From AAA164-E04 sp014239995 (lineage in GTDB: Bacteria > Verrucomicrobiota > Verrucomicrobiia > Limisphaerales > AAA164-E04): a stretch of 64,000 nt of DNA. The notes under the pieces were generated by a model. The model was not told where the DNA came from, searched no databases, and saw nothing but the letters and a program-made list of their open reading frames with translations. Both the position numbers and the translations under genes were made by a program. Of the stretch, positions 40,321-49,418 are shown in pieces; the first letter of the stretch is position 1; each line of letters starts with the position of its first letter. The stretch covers positions 23,078 through 87,077 of the forward strand of contig JAQWLM010000027.1 in NCBI GenBank assembly GCA_029247315.1, given 5' to 3'.

Positions 40321-43300
40321 ATGCCATCCAAAGCAGCTGAACGGATCAATTTCGGAAAAATCAAAGAGGTGATCACACCTCCTAACCTGATTGAAATCCA
40401 AAACGACTCTTATGCGGAGTTCTTGCAATCAGAAGTCGACCCTAAAAAACGCAATAACTTGGGGCTTCAAGCCGTATTTAACGAGGTTTTTCCGATTGAA
40501 AGCTATGATGGCAAATGTGTACTTGAATTCAGTCACTATGAAATTGGTGCACCTAAACTTGATTGGCTAGAGTGCCTGCGTGAAGGCATCACTTATGGCG
40601 CACCTCTCCACGTCAGTTTTCGCCTGCGCGATGAGCAAGGCACGAAGGAAGAAAAAGTTTTCATGGGGGAGTTGCCCCTTATCACTCCCCAGGGCAGTTT
40701 CGTCATCAACGGGGCCGAACGAGTCATCGTCAGCCAATTGCACAGGTCTCCGGGTCTTGCCTTTGAAGCCTCTCAGCATCCCAATGGCAAAACCATGCAC
40801 TCCTTCCGGATTATTCCTGATCGAGGATCATGGTACGAGGCCCAATTTGACACGAATGACCTGCTTTTCGTCTACCTTGATCGCAAGAAGCGTCGTCGAA
40901 AATTTTTAACGACAACGTTTTTTCGTGCTTTGGGTTACGGTTCTGACGCCGATATTCTTCGTTTGTTCTATGACATCGAGGATATTAGCGTCAAGGCTGC
41001 AGCTGCCATCGAGGATATTCAGAACAAGGTGCTTATCGAGGATGTGCTTGATCTGGACAAAGGGGCCGTGGTAGCACGTGCCTTCGAACCCATGTCTGCA
41101 GCAGTCGTGCGTGAGATCGCCAACCTCGGCCTCAAAAAAATCAAGGTGGTCGATACCAGTGTGGATGATGGCATCATCATTAAATGCCTCAAGAAGGATC
41201 CCACGACCAACGAGGAGGAAGCTCTCAAAGACATCTACCGACGCCTTCGCCCTGGCGATCCCCCCACCGCAGCCAACGCACGTGCCCTACTCAAACGCCT
41301 TTTCTTTGATGCCAAGCGATATGATTTGGGACGCGTGGGACGCTACAAGATATCCCAAAAACTCAATCTTGATGCCAAAAATGAATCACGGGTCCTAGAG
41401 AAGGGAGATCTCGTTGCAGCCACGAAATACCTTCTTACCCTCAAAAAAGGCGAGGGGACTTTGGATGATATTGATCATCTCGGTAGCCGACGTGTGCGTA
41501 CTGTAGGTGAGTTGCTTGCGAACCAATGTCGTGTTGGCCTGGCTCGTACGGAGCGGCTTGTCAAAGAGCGCATGACTCTTTTTGATCAAGGCCTGGATAC
41601 GATGACTCCCCAGAAGTTGATCAACCCCAAGGCTCTCTCCGCAGTCATCCGGGACTTTTTTGGCCGCAGTCAACTTTCCCAGTTCATGGACCAGATTAAC
41701 CCGCTTGCCGAATTGACGCACAAGCGTCGACTTTCTGCTCTTGGTCCTGGCGGTCTGAGCCGTGACCGTGCCGGGTTTGAGGTGCGTGACGTGCATCCAT
41801 CCCATTATGGCCGGATATGCCCCATTGAGACTCCTGAGGGACCAAATATTGGTTTGATTGCTTCCTTGGCAACCTTTGCGCGTGTCAACGACTTTGGTTT
41901 TATTGAGACTCCTTATCGTAAGGTGGTGGACGGTCGGGTGAGTAGTCACCTCGACTATCTGACAGCTGATCGCGAAGAACAGTTCATCGTTGCACAGGCA
42001 AACGCACCCATTGATGAAAACGGCAAATTCCTCAACGAACGCGTCATGTGTCGCTGCAAGGGCGATTTTATCGATGTACCTCCCAAGCGAGTCGACTACA
42101 TGGATGTCTCTCCCAAGCAGCTTGTTTCCGTTGCGGCAGGATTAATCCCCTTTCTTGAGCATGATGATGCCAATCGGGCATTGATGGGGTCCAACATGCA
42201 GCGGCAAGCGGTACCCTTGCTTGTAACCGAGGCTCCTTTAGTGGCTACCGGACTGGAATCCAAAGTGGCTCGGGATTCCCGTGCGGTCACCGTCGCGGAG
42301 GTTCCAGGGGTTGTAGCTTCCGTTTCAGGGAGTAGTATTATCATTACAAAAGATGGCACGCTGCCCGAAGGTAAAAAGAAGATAAAGCACGATCCGTCAA
42401 ATGATGTTTATCTTTATCGTCTTCGCAAGTTCATGAGGTCCAATGCCGCCACTTGTATCAACCAGAAGGCCCTGGTATCTAACGGCCAGAAAATCAAAAA
42501 GGGGGATGTGATTGCAGACGGCCCCTCGACTGAAAATGGTGAACTCGCATTAGGCAAAAACGTGTTATGCGCCTTCATGCCATGGAACGGTTACAACTTT
42601 GAGGATGCTATCCTCATCAGTCAGCGGATCGTCAAGGACGATGTATACACCTCCATCCATATCGATGAGTTTGAAGTCAGCGCGCGCGATACCAAGCTGG
42701 GGCCTGAAGAAATTACCCGTGACATCCCCAATCTTGGAGAGGATGCACTCAAGAATCTGGGCCTTGATGGTGTGATTCGTGTGGGTGCGGAAGTTAAGCC
42801 AGGTGACATATTGGTGGGAAAAATAACACCCAAAAGCGAGACAGAGTTGGCACCTGAAGAGCGTCTGCTCAGGGCCATCTTTGGTGAAAAGGCTGCAGAC
42901 GTTAAGGACACCTCACTGAAGGTGCCCTCGGGAACCTATGGGATTGTAATGGATGTAAAGGTCTCCTCCAAGAAGGAGTCTGAACGATCTAACAAGGTTT
43001 CTTCGTCGGAGGCAAAGAAACATGCCAAGCAGGTCGAAGACGAGCACAAGACCAAACTGGACGATCTGCGTGAACAGCTGACTGAATCTCTCAGCAACAT
43101 CCTCCTGGGTGAAAAGATACCTTTGGACGTGGTGAACTCAGAAACCGGCGAAATCATCATTCCAGCCAATCGCAAGATCACCAAAACGCTCCTTCGTAAG
43201 CTTGCCAGTGTGTATGACCGCATTGAGATTGACCCATCACCCATCCGCAACAAGATCAACGAAATCATCAGTGCCTACAAAAAACGTTTTGATGATCTTC

Positions 43301-44154
43301 AGATGCAGCACGACGAGGAAATGGAACGTGTGGAATCTGGTGACGATCTGGAAACGGGTATCATCAAATCTGTCAAAGTTTTCATCGCCTCAAAGCGTAA
43401 GTTATCCGTTGGTGACAAAATGGCAGGTCGACATGGAAACAAGGGTGTTGTAGCCAAGATTGTTGCCGAGGAGGATATGCCCTTTCTGGCCAATGGAACC
43501 CCAGTTGATATTGTGTTGAATCCCCTCGGCGTTCCATCGCGAATGAATGTGGGACAGTTGCTGGAGACCCATCTTGGGTGGGCCGCCAAGGTTCTCGGAA
43601 TCAAATTTGCGACACCTGTTTTTGATGGAATCAAGGAGTCTGAGGTGCGCGGTTATCTCAAGGATGCTGACTTGCCAGACCATGCCAAAATTCACCTTTA
43701 CGATGGACGTACAGGGGAGCGGTTTGACCAAGAAATTGTGGTTGGGTTCATCTATATGCTGAAGCTGGGCCACTTGGTTGCCGATAAAATCCATGCTCGA
43801 GCCGTCGGACCTTACTCCTTGGTTACGCAGCAACCTCTTGGCGGGAAGGCCCAGTATGGTGGACAGCGTTTTGGGGAAATGGAGGTCTGGGCCATGGAAG
43901 CCTATGGTGCTGCCTATGCGCTGCAGGAACTTCTGACCGTGAAGTCGGACGATGTCCAGGGTCGCACCCGTATCTACGAGAGTATCGTTAAAGGAGACAA
44001 CTCGCTTGACGCCGGAGTACCTGAATCGTTCAACGTGCTTGTCAAGGAAATCCAGTCACTTGGTATTGACGTGAATGTGGGATACGAACCTGAGGAAGTG
44101 GACCCTGATGCTGAACCCAGATCGGTACCATCGAGTCTCTCGGCAATGGGATAG
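40321..44154 (+). CDS. rpoB: RNA polymerase beta subunit
   Basis: This 1277-residue protein is the beta subunit of RNA polymerase. The ATG at 40321 is preferred over a GTG two codons upstream because AAAGG lies just before it. The rifampicin pocket reads SQLSQFMDQINPLAELTHKR then LSALGPGGLSRDRAGFEV. Relative to E. coli, Asn518 is Ile and Ser522 is Ala. The active-site end GQRFGEMEVWAMEAYGAAY is present. The gene follows a 227-bp structured gap after rplL and precedes rpoC by 45 bp. Confidence 0.98.
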   Translation: MPSKAAERINFGKIKEVITPPNLIEIQNDSYAEFLQSEVDPKKRNNLGLQAVFNEVFPIESYDGKCVLEFSHYEIGAPKLDWLECLREGITYGAPLHVSFRLRDEQGTKEEKVFMGELPLITPQGSFVINGAERVIVSQLHRSPGLAFEASQHPNGKTMHSFRIIPDRGSWYEAQFDTNDLLFVYLDRKKRRRKFLTTTFFRALGYGSDADILRLFYDIEDISVKAAAAIEDIQNKVLIEDVLDLDKGAVVARAFEPMSAAVVREIANLGLKKIKVVDTSVDDGIIIKCLKKDPTTNEEEALKDIYRRLRPGDPPTAANARALLKRLFFDAKRYDLGRVGRYKISQKLNLDAKNESRVLEKGDLVAATKYLLTLKKGEGTLDDIDHLGSRRVRTVGELLANQCRVGLARTERLVKERMTLFDQGLDTMTPQKLINPKALSAVIRDFFGRSQLSQFMDQINPLAELTHKRRLSALGPGGLSRDRAGFEVRDVHPSHYGRICPIETPEGPNIGLIASLATFARVNDFGFIETPYRKVVDGRVSSHLDYLTADREEQFIVAQANAPIDENGKFLNERVMCRCKGDFIDVPPKRVDYMDVSPKQLVSVAAGLIPFLEHDDANRALMGSNMQRQAVPLLVTEAPLVATGLESKVARDSRAVTVAEVPGVVASVSGSSIIITKDGTLPEGKKKIKHDPSNDVYLYRLRKFMRSNAATCINQKALVSNGQKIKKGDVIADGPSTENGELALGKNVLCAFMPWNGYNFEDAILISQRIVKDDVYTSIHIDEFEVSARDTKLGPEEITRDIPNLGEDALKNLGLDGVIRVGAEVKPGDILVGKITPKSETELAPEERLLRAIFGEKAADVKDTSLKVPSGTYGIVMDVKVSSKKESERSNKVSSSEAKKHAKQVEDEHKTKLDDLREQLTESLSNILLGEKIPLDVVNSETGEIIIPANRKITKTLLRKLASVYDRIEIDPSPIRNKINEIISAYKKRFDDLQMQHDEEMERVESGDDLETGIIKSVKVFIASKRKLSVGDKMAGRHGNKGVVAKIVAEEDMPFLANGTPVDIVLNPLGVPSRMNVGQLLETHLGWAAKVLGIKFATPVFDGIKESEVRGYLKDADLPDHAKIHLYDGRTGERFDQEIVVGFIYMLKLGHLVADKIHARAVGPYSLVTQQPLGGKAQYGGQRFGEMEVWAMEAYGAAYALQELLTVKSDDVQGRTRIYESIVKGDNSLDAGVPESFNVLVKEIQSLGIDVNVGYEPEEVDPDAEPRSVPSSLSAMG

Positions 44155-44199
44155 TCGGCCATTGGAACTGAATGCAAACAATTGATCTCTAAAACACCC

Positions 44200-47100
44200 A
44201 TGATCGAAAGCAGAAATAGCACACGCGAATTATTCGGGCTGGACAAAGTCAACTTGGTGGACCACATCAGTATCGCCGTTGCCTCACCTGAATCCATCCG
44301 TTCCTGGTCCAAAGGCGAAGTCAAGAACCCGGAAACTATCAATTACCGGACCTTCAAACCTGAAAAGGGAGGCCTGTTTTGCGAGCGCATCTTTGGCCCG
44401 GTGAAGGATTGGGAATGTTCCTGCGGTAAATACAAACGGATCAAACATCGAGGTGTGGTTTGTGACCGGTGTGGGGTGGAAGTGACCCTCTCCCGTGTTC
44501 GGCGTGAACGTATGGGGCATATCGAACTGGCAGTCCCAGTTTCCCATATTTGGTTTTTCAAATGCATGCCATCACGCATAGGTCTCATCCTTGACATGAC
44601 CGCTCGAGAGCTTGAGCGTGTCGTTTATTATGAGGATTACCTGGTGATTGAACCCGGAACAACACCTCTCAAAAAACACCAGTTACTCAGTGAAATGGAG
44701 TACCGTGAGGCGCGCGAAACCTACGGGGTGGAAGCTTTTGAAGCAGAAATGGGAGCTGGTGCTGTACGGCGTGCACTGGAATCCGTTGAGTTGAACTCCA
44801 AGGTTGAAGAGCTTCAGGTGGCCATGACCGAGACCCGGAGCAAGCAGATTCGCAAGAAACTCGCAAAGCGGATCAAATTATATCAGGGTTTTGTCGCCAG
44901 CAAAACCCGACCTGAGTGGATGATTCTAGTGGTGTTGCCCGTGATCCCGCCGGATTTGCGTCCCTTGGTCCCCTTGGAGGGCGGTCGTTTTGCCACTTCC
45001 GATCTGAATGATCTTTATCGGCGAGTTATCAATCGTAATAACCGCCTGAAAAACCTGCTTCAGCTCAAGACCCCTGAAGTCATCATCCGCAACGAGAAGC
45101 GCATGCTTCAAGAGGCGGTGGACGCACTTTTTGACAATGGTCGTCACGGTCGTGCCGTGACAGGGGCGGGTAACCGTCCCCTGAAATCCCTTAGCGATAT
45201 GCTGAAGGGTAAAAGTGGTCGATTCCGTCAAAACCTTCTTGGTAAGCGTGTGGACTACTCGGGACGATCAGTGATTGTCATTGGTCCCGAGCTTAAACTT
45301 AACCAGTGCGGACTTCCAAAGAAGATGGCCCTTGTTTTGTTCGAGCCTTTCATCATTCGCCGACTGAAGGAACTTGGTTATGTCCACACGGTACGCTCGG
45401 CCAAGAAGATGATCGAACGCCAATCTCCAGAGGTGTGGGATATCCTGGAAGAAGTCACCATGGGGCATCCGGTGCTGCTTAACCGTGCTCCGACTCTGCA
45501 TCGACTTTCGATTCAGGCCTTTGAGCCAGTGTTGATTGAAGGAGAAGCCATTCGGGTTCATCCCCTTGTCTGCACCGCTTATAATGCGGATTTCGATGGT
45601 GACCAAATGGCCGTGCACGTCCCACTTTCTGTTGAAGCTCAAATGGAGGCTCGCCTTCTCATGATGGCTCCTAATAATATCTTCAGCCCTTCAAGTGGTA
45701 AACCCATCATGACACCAACCCAGGATATTACCTTGGGTTGCTACTACTTGACCGCTGAACCCAGGAAAGCCAAGAAAAAGAACAAGCGTCTGAATTTTTT
45801 CGGCACCAAAGCCGAGGTCATATTTGCGTTCGATGACGGTGAGCTGAAGACGCATTCCAGAATCAATCTTCTGAATCCCGATCATGGCAAGGATACGGTA
45901 TACGGGGACAAAGAAAAGAAGGTCATTGAGACCACGGTGGGGCGTGTCGTTTTCAGTGAAATATGGCCCCAGGAGTTGGGCTATCCTAACCGTGCCATCG
46001 GTAAAGGCCAGATCGGTGATTTGATTTGGAATTGCTACAAAGTCTGTGGTCATGAGGAAACCGTGGTCACTCTGGATAAACTCAAGGAGCTCGGATTCCG
46101 TGAGGCCACCAAGGCCGGTGTTTCCATCGGGATCGACGACATGATCATTCCTATCGAGAAAAACCAGGAAATTGATGTGGCACAGGATCAGATCTCCGAA
46201 GTAGAAAACCAGTATCGTCGTGGTGTGATTACTCCAGGGGAACGCTATAACAAGATCATTGATATCTGGACGCACTGCACGGACCAGATTTCCAACGTCA
46301 TGTTACGCACGCTTCAGGCAAATCAGAACAAGGATGAGTTTAATCCTGTTTACCTGATGGTAGATTCCGGGGCTCGTGGTAACCGGCAGCAGGTGCGTCA
46401 GCTAGCTGGTATACGTGGTTTGATGGCCAAGCCATCTGGCGATATCATCGAGAAACCCATTCTCTCCAATTTCCGTGAAGGTTTGACTGTGCTGGAATAC
46501 TTCATTTCCACTCACGGTGCTCGCAAGGGACTCGCTGATACGGCTTTGAAGACCGCTGATTCTGGTTACATGACGCGTAAACTGGTGGATGTTGCACAGG
46601 ACGTGATCGTAAGGGAGGAGGATTGTGAAACCTCCAACGGGATTCTGGTTTCAGCAATCTACGAGGGAGAGGACGAAGTGGTTAAGCTTAGCGAGCGGCT
46701 TGTTGGTCGAGTCTCCTGTGAAGACATCGTCGATCCTGGTGACGTCAAGAATGTGATTGTCCAGGCCAACGATGAGATTGATGAAGTCACGGCCAAAGCC
46801 GTTGATTCTGCAGGTATCGAAAGGGTCAAGATTCGTTCTGTTTTAACTTGCGAATCCAACGTGGGGCTGTGCGCCAAATGTTACGGACGCAACCTCGCGA
46901 CTGGTAAGCAGGTCAAGGAAGGCGAAGCTGTTGGTATCATCGCCGCTCAATCGATTGGTGAGCCGGGCACTCAATTGACAATGCGTACCTTTCACATCGG
47001 TGGAACAGCATCACAGATCTTTAAACAACCGCAAATTAAATCCAAACACGAAGCCAAGGTGGTCTACAGCGAATTGCGCTGTGTGGAATTGGAGGACGGA

Positions 47101-48333
47101 AACAACATCGTTCTAAACAAAAATGGTAGCCTCCTGCTTCTTGATGAAGATGGTCGGGAGATTGAAAACCATAGCATTATCATCGGATCCGTCATCCTTG
47201 TGCCTGACGGCGGTAAGGTCAAAAAGGGACAGACCTTTGTCCAGTGGGATCCTTACAACGTACCTATTCTTTCGGAAAAGGCTGGCGTGGTGAAATTTCA
47301 CGATATCATTGAGGGGGTCACCATGAAGCAGGAGGTGGACGAAGCCACAGGGCAAGAGGCAATGGTGATTATCGATCACAAGGAGGATCTACACCCTCAG
47401 ATCATGATCCTGAAGTCCAAAAATGGTGAAGTGCTGGCGAATTATCCGATTCCTTCAGGCGCTCACATTGTGGTCAACGAGGGCAATCGCATACCAGCGG
47501 GGGCCTTGATGGCAAAAACGCCGCGCAAGACAAGTAAGACCAAGGATATCACCGGTGGTCTGCCTCGTGTTGCGGAACTCTTCGAGGCCCGCCGTCCAAA
47601 GGATGCGTCTGAAATTGCCAAGATGGACGGTATTGTTGATTTCGGTCCCAGTGTGCGCGGTAAACGTTGCATCATGATCCGGGACGCCAATTCGGGTGCG
47701 GAAGAGGAACATCTTATCCCCATCGCCAAGCATGTGATTGTGTTCAAGGGCGATCACGTCAAAAAGGGGCAACAATTGACGGAAGGTCCCATTGTGCCCC
47801 ATGAAATCCTCGAAGTGTGTGGTCCGCAGGAACTGCAGGAGCATCTCGTGAATGAGGTTCAAGAGGTCTACCGCCTTCAGGGCGTGACGATCAATGATAA
47901 ACACATTGAAATCATTGTTCGCCAAATGTTGCGCAAAGTACGTGTCACTGAGCCTGGGGATACCATCTTTCTCTGGGGTGAGCAGGTTGAGCGTACGATT
48001 TTCGAGCGTGAAAACCGCCGTGTTGAGGATATGGGGGGACAACCTGCCGATGCCTCACCGGTGCTCCTAGGCATCACCAAGGCATCTCTTGAGACGGAAA
48101 GCTTCCTCAGTGCCGCTTCATTTCAGGATACGACACGGGTGCTGACTGACGCCGCGACGATGGGTAAAGTGGATTACCTTCGTGGATTCAAGGAAAACGT
48201 CATCATGGGTCATATCATTCCTGCAGGAACCGGTTATCCCAAGCATCGGAATATCAAAGTTGCCCCTTTAGTGGAACCCATTGAAATAGAGGAGGAATCG
48301 ACTCCTGAATTAGAGGAACCGGTTGCTGGATAG
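44200..48333 (+). CDS. rpoC: RNA polymerase beta-prime subunit
   Basis: This 1377-residue protein starts at the ATG at 44200; a TTG six codons upstream is also open. The N-terminal zinc site CSCGKYKRIKHRGVVCDRCG and the catalytic NADFDGDQMAVH motif with its three Mg-binding Asp residues are intact. The second zinc site is visible in CESNVGLCAKCYGRN. The bridge helix and trigger loop region contains QSIGEPGTQLTMRTFHIGG. Length is slightly below that of E. coli (1407). Confidence 0.98.
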   Translation: MIESRNSTRELFGLDKVNLVDHISIAVASPESIRSWSKGEVKNPETINYRTFKPEKGGLFCERIFGPVKDWECSCGKYKRIKHRGVVCDRCGVEVTLSRVRRERMGHIELAVPVSHIWFFKCMPSRIGLILDMTARELERVVYYEDYLVIEPGTTPLKKHQLLSEMEYREARETYGVEAFEAEMGAGAVRRALESVELNSKVEELQVAMTETRSKQIRKKLAKRIKLYQGFVASKTRPEWMILVVLPVIPPDLRPLVPLEGGRFATSDLNDLYRRVINRNNRLKNLLQLKTPEVIIRNEKRMLQEAVDALFDNGRHGRAVTGAGNRPLKSLSDMLKGKSGRFRQNLLGKRVDYSGRSVIVIGPELKLNQCGLPKKMALVLFEPFIIRRLKELGYVHTVRSAKKMIERQSPEVWDILEEVTMGHPVLLNRAPTLHRLSIQAFEPVLIEGEAIRVHPLVCTAYNADFDGDQMAVHVPLSVEAQMEARLLMMAPNNIFSPSSGKPIMTPTQDITLGCYYLTAEPRKAKKKNKRLNFFGTKAEVIFAFDDGELKTHSRINLLNPDHGKDTVYGDKEKKVIETTVGRVVFSEIWPQELGYPNRAIGKGQIGDLIWNCYKVCGHEETVVTLDKLKELGFREATKAGVSIGIDDMIIPIEKNQEIDVAQDQISEVENQYRRGVITPGERYNKIIDIWTHCTDQISNVMLRTLQANQNKDEFNPVYLMVDSGARGNRQQVRQLAGIRGLMAKPSGDIIEKPILSNFREGLTVLEYFISTHGARKGLADTALKTADSGYMTRKLVDVAQDVIVREEDCETSNGILVSAIYEGEDEVVKLSERLVGRVSCEDIVDPGDVKNVIVQANDEIDEVTAKAVDSAGIERVKIRSVLTCESNVGLCAKCYGRNLATGKQVKEGEAVGIIAAQSIGEPGTQLTMRTFHIGGTASQIFKQPQIKSKHEAKVVYSELRCVELEDGNNIVLNKNGSLLLLDEDGREIENHSIIIGSVILVPDGGKVKKGQTFVQWDPYNVPILSEKAGVVKFHDIIEGVTMKQEVDEATGQEAMVIIDHKEDLHPQIMILKSKNGEVLANYPIPSGAHIVVNEGNRIPAGALMAKTPRKTSKTKDITGGLPRVAELFEARRPKDASEIAKMDGIVDFGPSVRGKRCIMIRDANSGAEEEHLIPIAKHVIVFKGDHVKKGQQLTEGPIVPHEILEVCGPQELQEHLVNEVQEVYRLQGVTINDKHIEIIVRQMLRKVRVTEPGDTIFLWGEQVERTIFERENRRVEDMGGQPADASPVLLGITKASLETESFLSAASFQDTTRVLTDAATMGKVDYLRGFKENVIMGHIIPAGTGYPKHRNIKVAPLVEPIEIEEESTPELEEPVAG

Positions 48334-48372
48334 ATCTGTCAAATGACTTAAAAAAATATTTCAAATTATCTC

Positions 48373-48400
48373 TTGCATGGAGAAAGGCCCTTGCTAATAT
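48373..48400 (+). promoter_or_regulatory. Probable sigma70 promoter upstream of rpsL
   Basis: TTGCAT at 48373-48378 and TAATAT at 48395-48400 are 16 bp apart (17 bp if CTTGCA is used). They lie in the 127-bp rpoC-rpsL gap, 60 bp upstream of rpsL, and would allow the str genes to be transcribed separately from rpoBC. A small leader hairpin (GCTCC/GGAGC) follows. Confidence 0.55.
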
Positions 48401-48460
48401 GCGCGCTCCATTTCTCAGGGAGCAAAACCTGGCCCGTTTGGAATTTACACAAAATCGCAA

Positions 48461-48847
48461 ATGCCAACCATTAATCAACTAGTCCGTAAGGGACGTAAAA
48501 AGGTTAAAGTCAAGTCGACTTCGCCGGCTTTGGAGAATTGCCCCTTTCGCCGAGGCGTGTGTGTGCAGGTGATGACCCGCACACCCAAGAAGCCAAACTC
48601 CGCAATGCGTAAGGTTGCCAAAGTGCGCCTGACAAATGGATATGAGGTCATCGCATACATCCCGGACGAGGGTCACAACCTGCAGGAACACAGTATCGTA
48701 CTGATTCGTGGTGGTCGTGTGAAAGATCTTCCGGGCGTGCGATACCATGTGGTGCGTGGAACGCTTGATGCCAATGGTGTCGAAAAACGCCGTGTGAGCC
48801 GATCCAAATACGGCGTTAAACGTCCGAAAGAGCAGAAAAAAAGCTAA
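48461..48847 (+). CDS. rpsL: 30S ribosomal protein S12
   Basis: This 128-residue protein lies in the decoding centre. The TPKKPNSAMRKVAKVRL and GRVKDLPGVRYHVVRG blocks are those in which streptomycin resistance mutations arise, and both Lys residues are the wild-type ones. It is the first gene of the str group, with its own likely promoter. Confidence 0.98.
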   Translation: MPTINQLVRKGRKKVKVKSTSPALENCPFRRGVCVQVMTRTPKKPNSAMRKVAKVRLTNGYEVIAYIPDEGHNLQEHSIVLIRGGRVKDLPGVRYHVVRGTLDANGVEKRRVSRSKYGVKRPKEQKKS

Positions 48848-48867
48848 GAATTTACTGAATTGATCCT

Positions 48868-49341
48868 ATGTCAAGACGTCGCAGAGCAGTGAAGCGCAAA
48901 ATTGTTGCTGACCCTAAATATGGCAGCAGCCTGGTGGCTCGTCTCGTGAGCATTCTCATGGTGCAAGGCAAAAAGAGCATTGCCCAGAAAGTGGTCTATG
49001 GGGCCATGGACACGCTGGGGGAAAAAAATCCGGCGGCCAGCCCGCTTGATCTACTACAACGTGCAGTCGACAACGCCAAGCCTCGCTTGGAGGTGAAGCC
49101 ACGTCGTGTCGGGGGCGCAACCTACCAGGTGCCGATGGAAGTGACAACAGACCGTCAAAACGCCCTGGCAATTCGATGGATCGTTAAATTTGCAAGCGCC
49201 CGGAAGGGTGTTCCCATGGCGGACGCACTGGCAAACGAAATTATGGATGCTTACCAAGGTCAGGGCTCATCCATACGTCGTCGAGATGAAGTCCATAAGA
49301 TGGCACAGGCAAACAAGGCGTTTGCACATTTTCGTTGGTAA
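48868..49341 (+). CDS. rpsG: 30S ribosomal protein S7
   Basis: This 157-residue protein has the S7 start MSRRRRAVKRKIVADPKYG and the RRVGGATYQVPMEV block. S7 nucleates assembly of the 30S head. It is 20 bp after rpsL and is followed by a likely intrinsic terminator before fusA. Confidence 0.98.
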   Translation: MSRRRRAVKRKIVADPKYGSSLVARLVSILMVQGKKSIAQKVVYGAMDTLGEKNPAASPLDLLQRAVDNAKPRLEVKPRRVGGATYQVPMEVTTDRQNALAIRWIVKFASARKGVPMADALANEIMDAYQGQGSSIRRRDEVHKMAQANKAFAHFRW

Positions 49342-49357
49342 AAACAAAAACAGGTTG

Positions 49358-49396
49358 GCCCCTGCGTGGTTCGTTGAACACTAAGGGGCTTTTTTA
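49358..49396 (+). terminator. Intrinsic terminator or attenuator between rpsG and fusA
   Basis: GCCCCT at 49358-49363 pairs with AGGGGC at 49384-49389, with a further inner pairing of GTTC with GAAC, and is followed at once by seven T residues. The arrangement is typical of Rho-independent termination. Since fusA starts only 22 bp later, read-through or a very close promoter must supply fusA. Confidence 0.65.
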
Positions 49397-49418
49397 TTCC
49401 CTAATGGTCACAGATTGA

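Noticed and set aside
45691..46275. 194-codon minus-strand frame within rpoC
   Set aside because: It is the antisense shadow of conserved rpoC sequence; similar long antisense frames occur across rpoB, rpsG and fusA because of codon bias.
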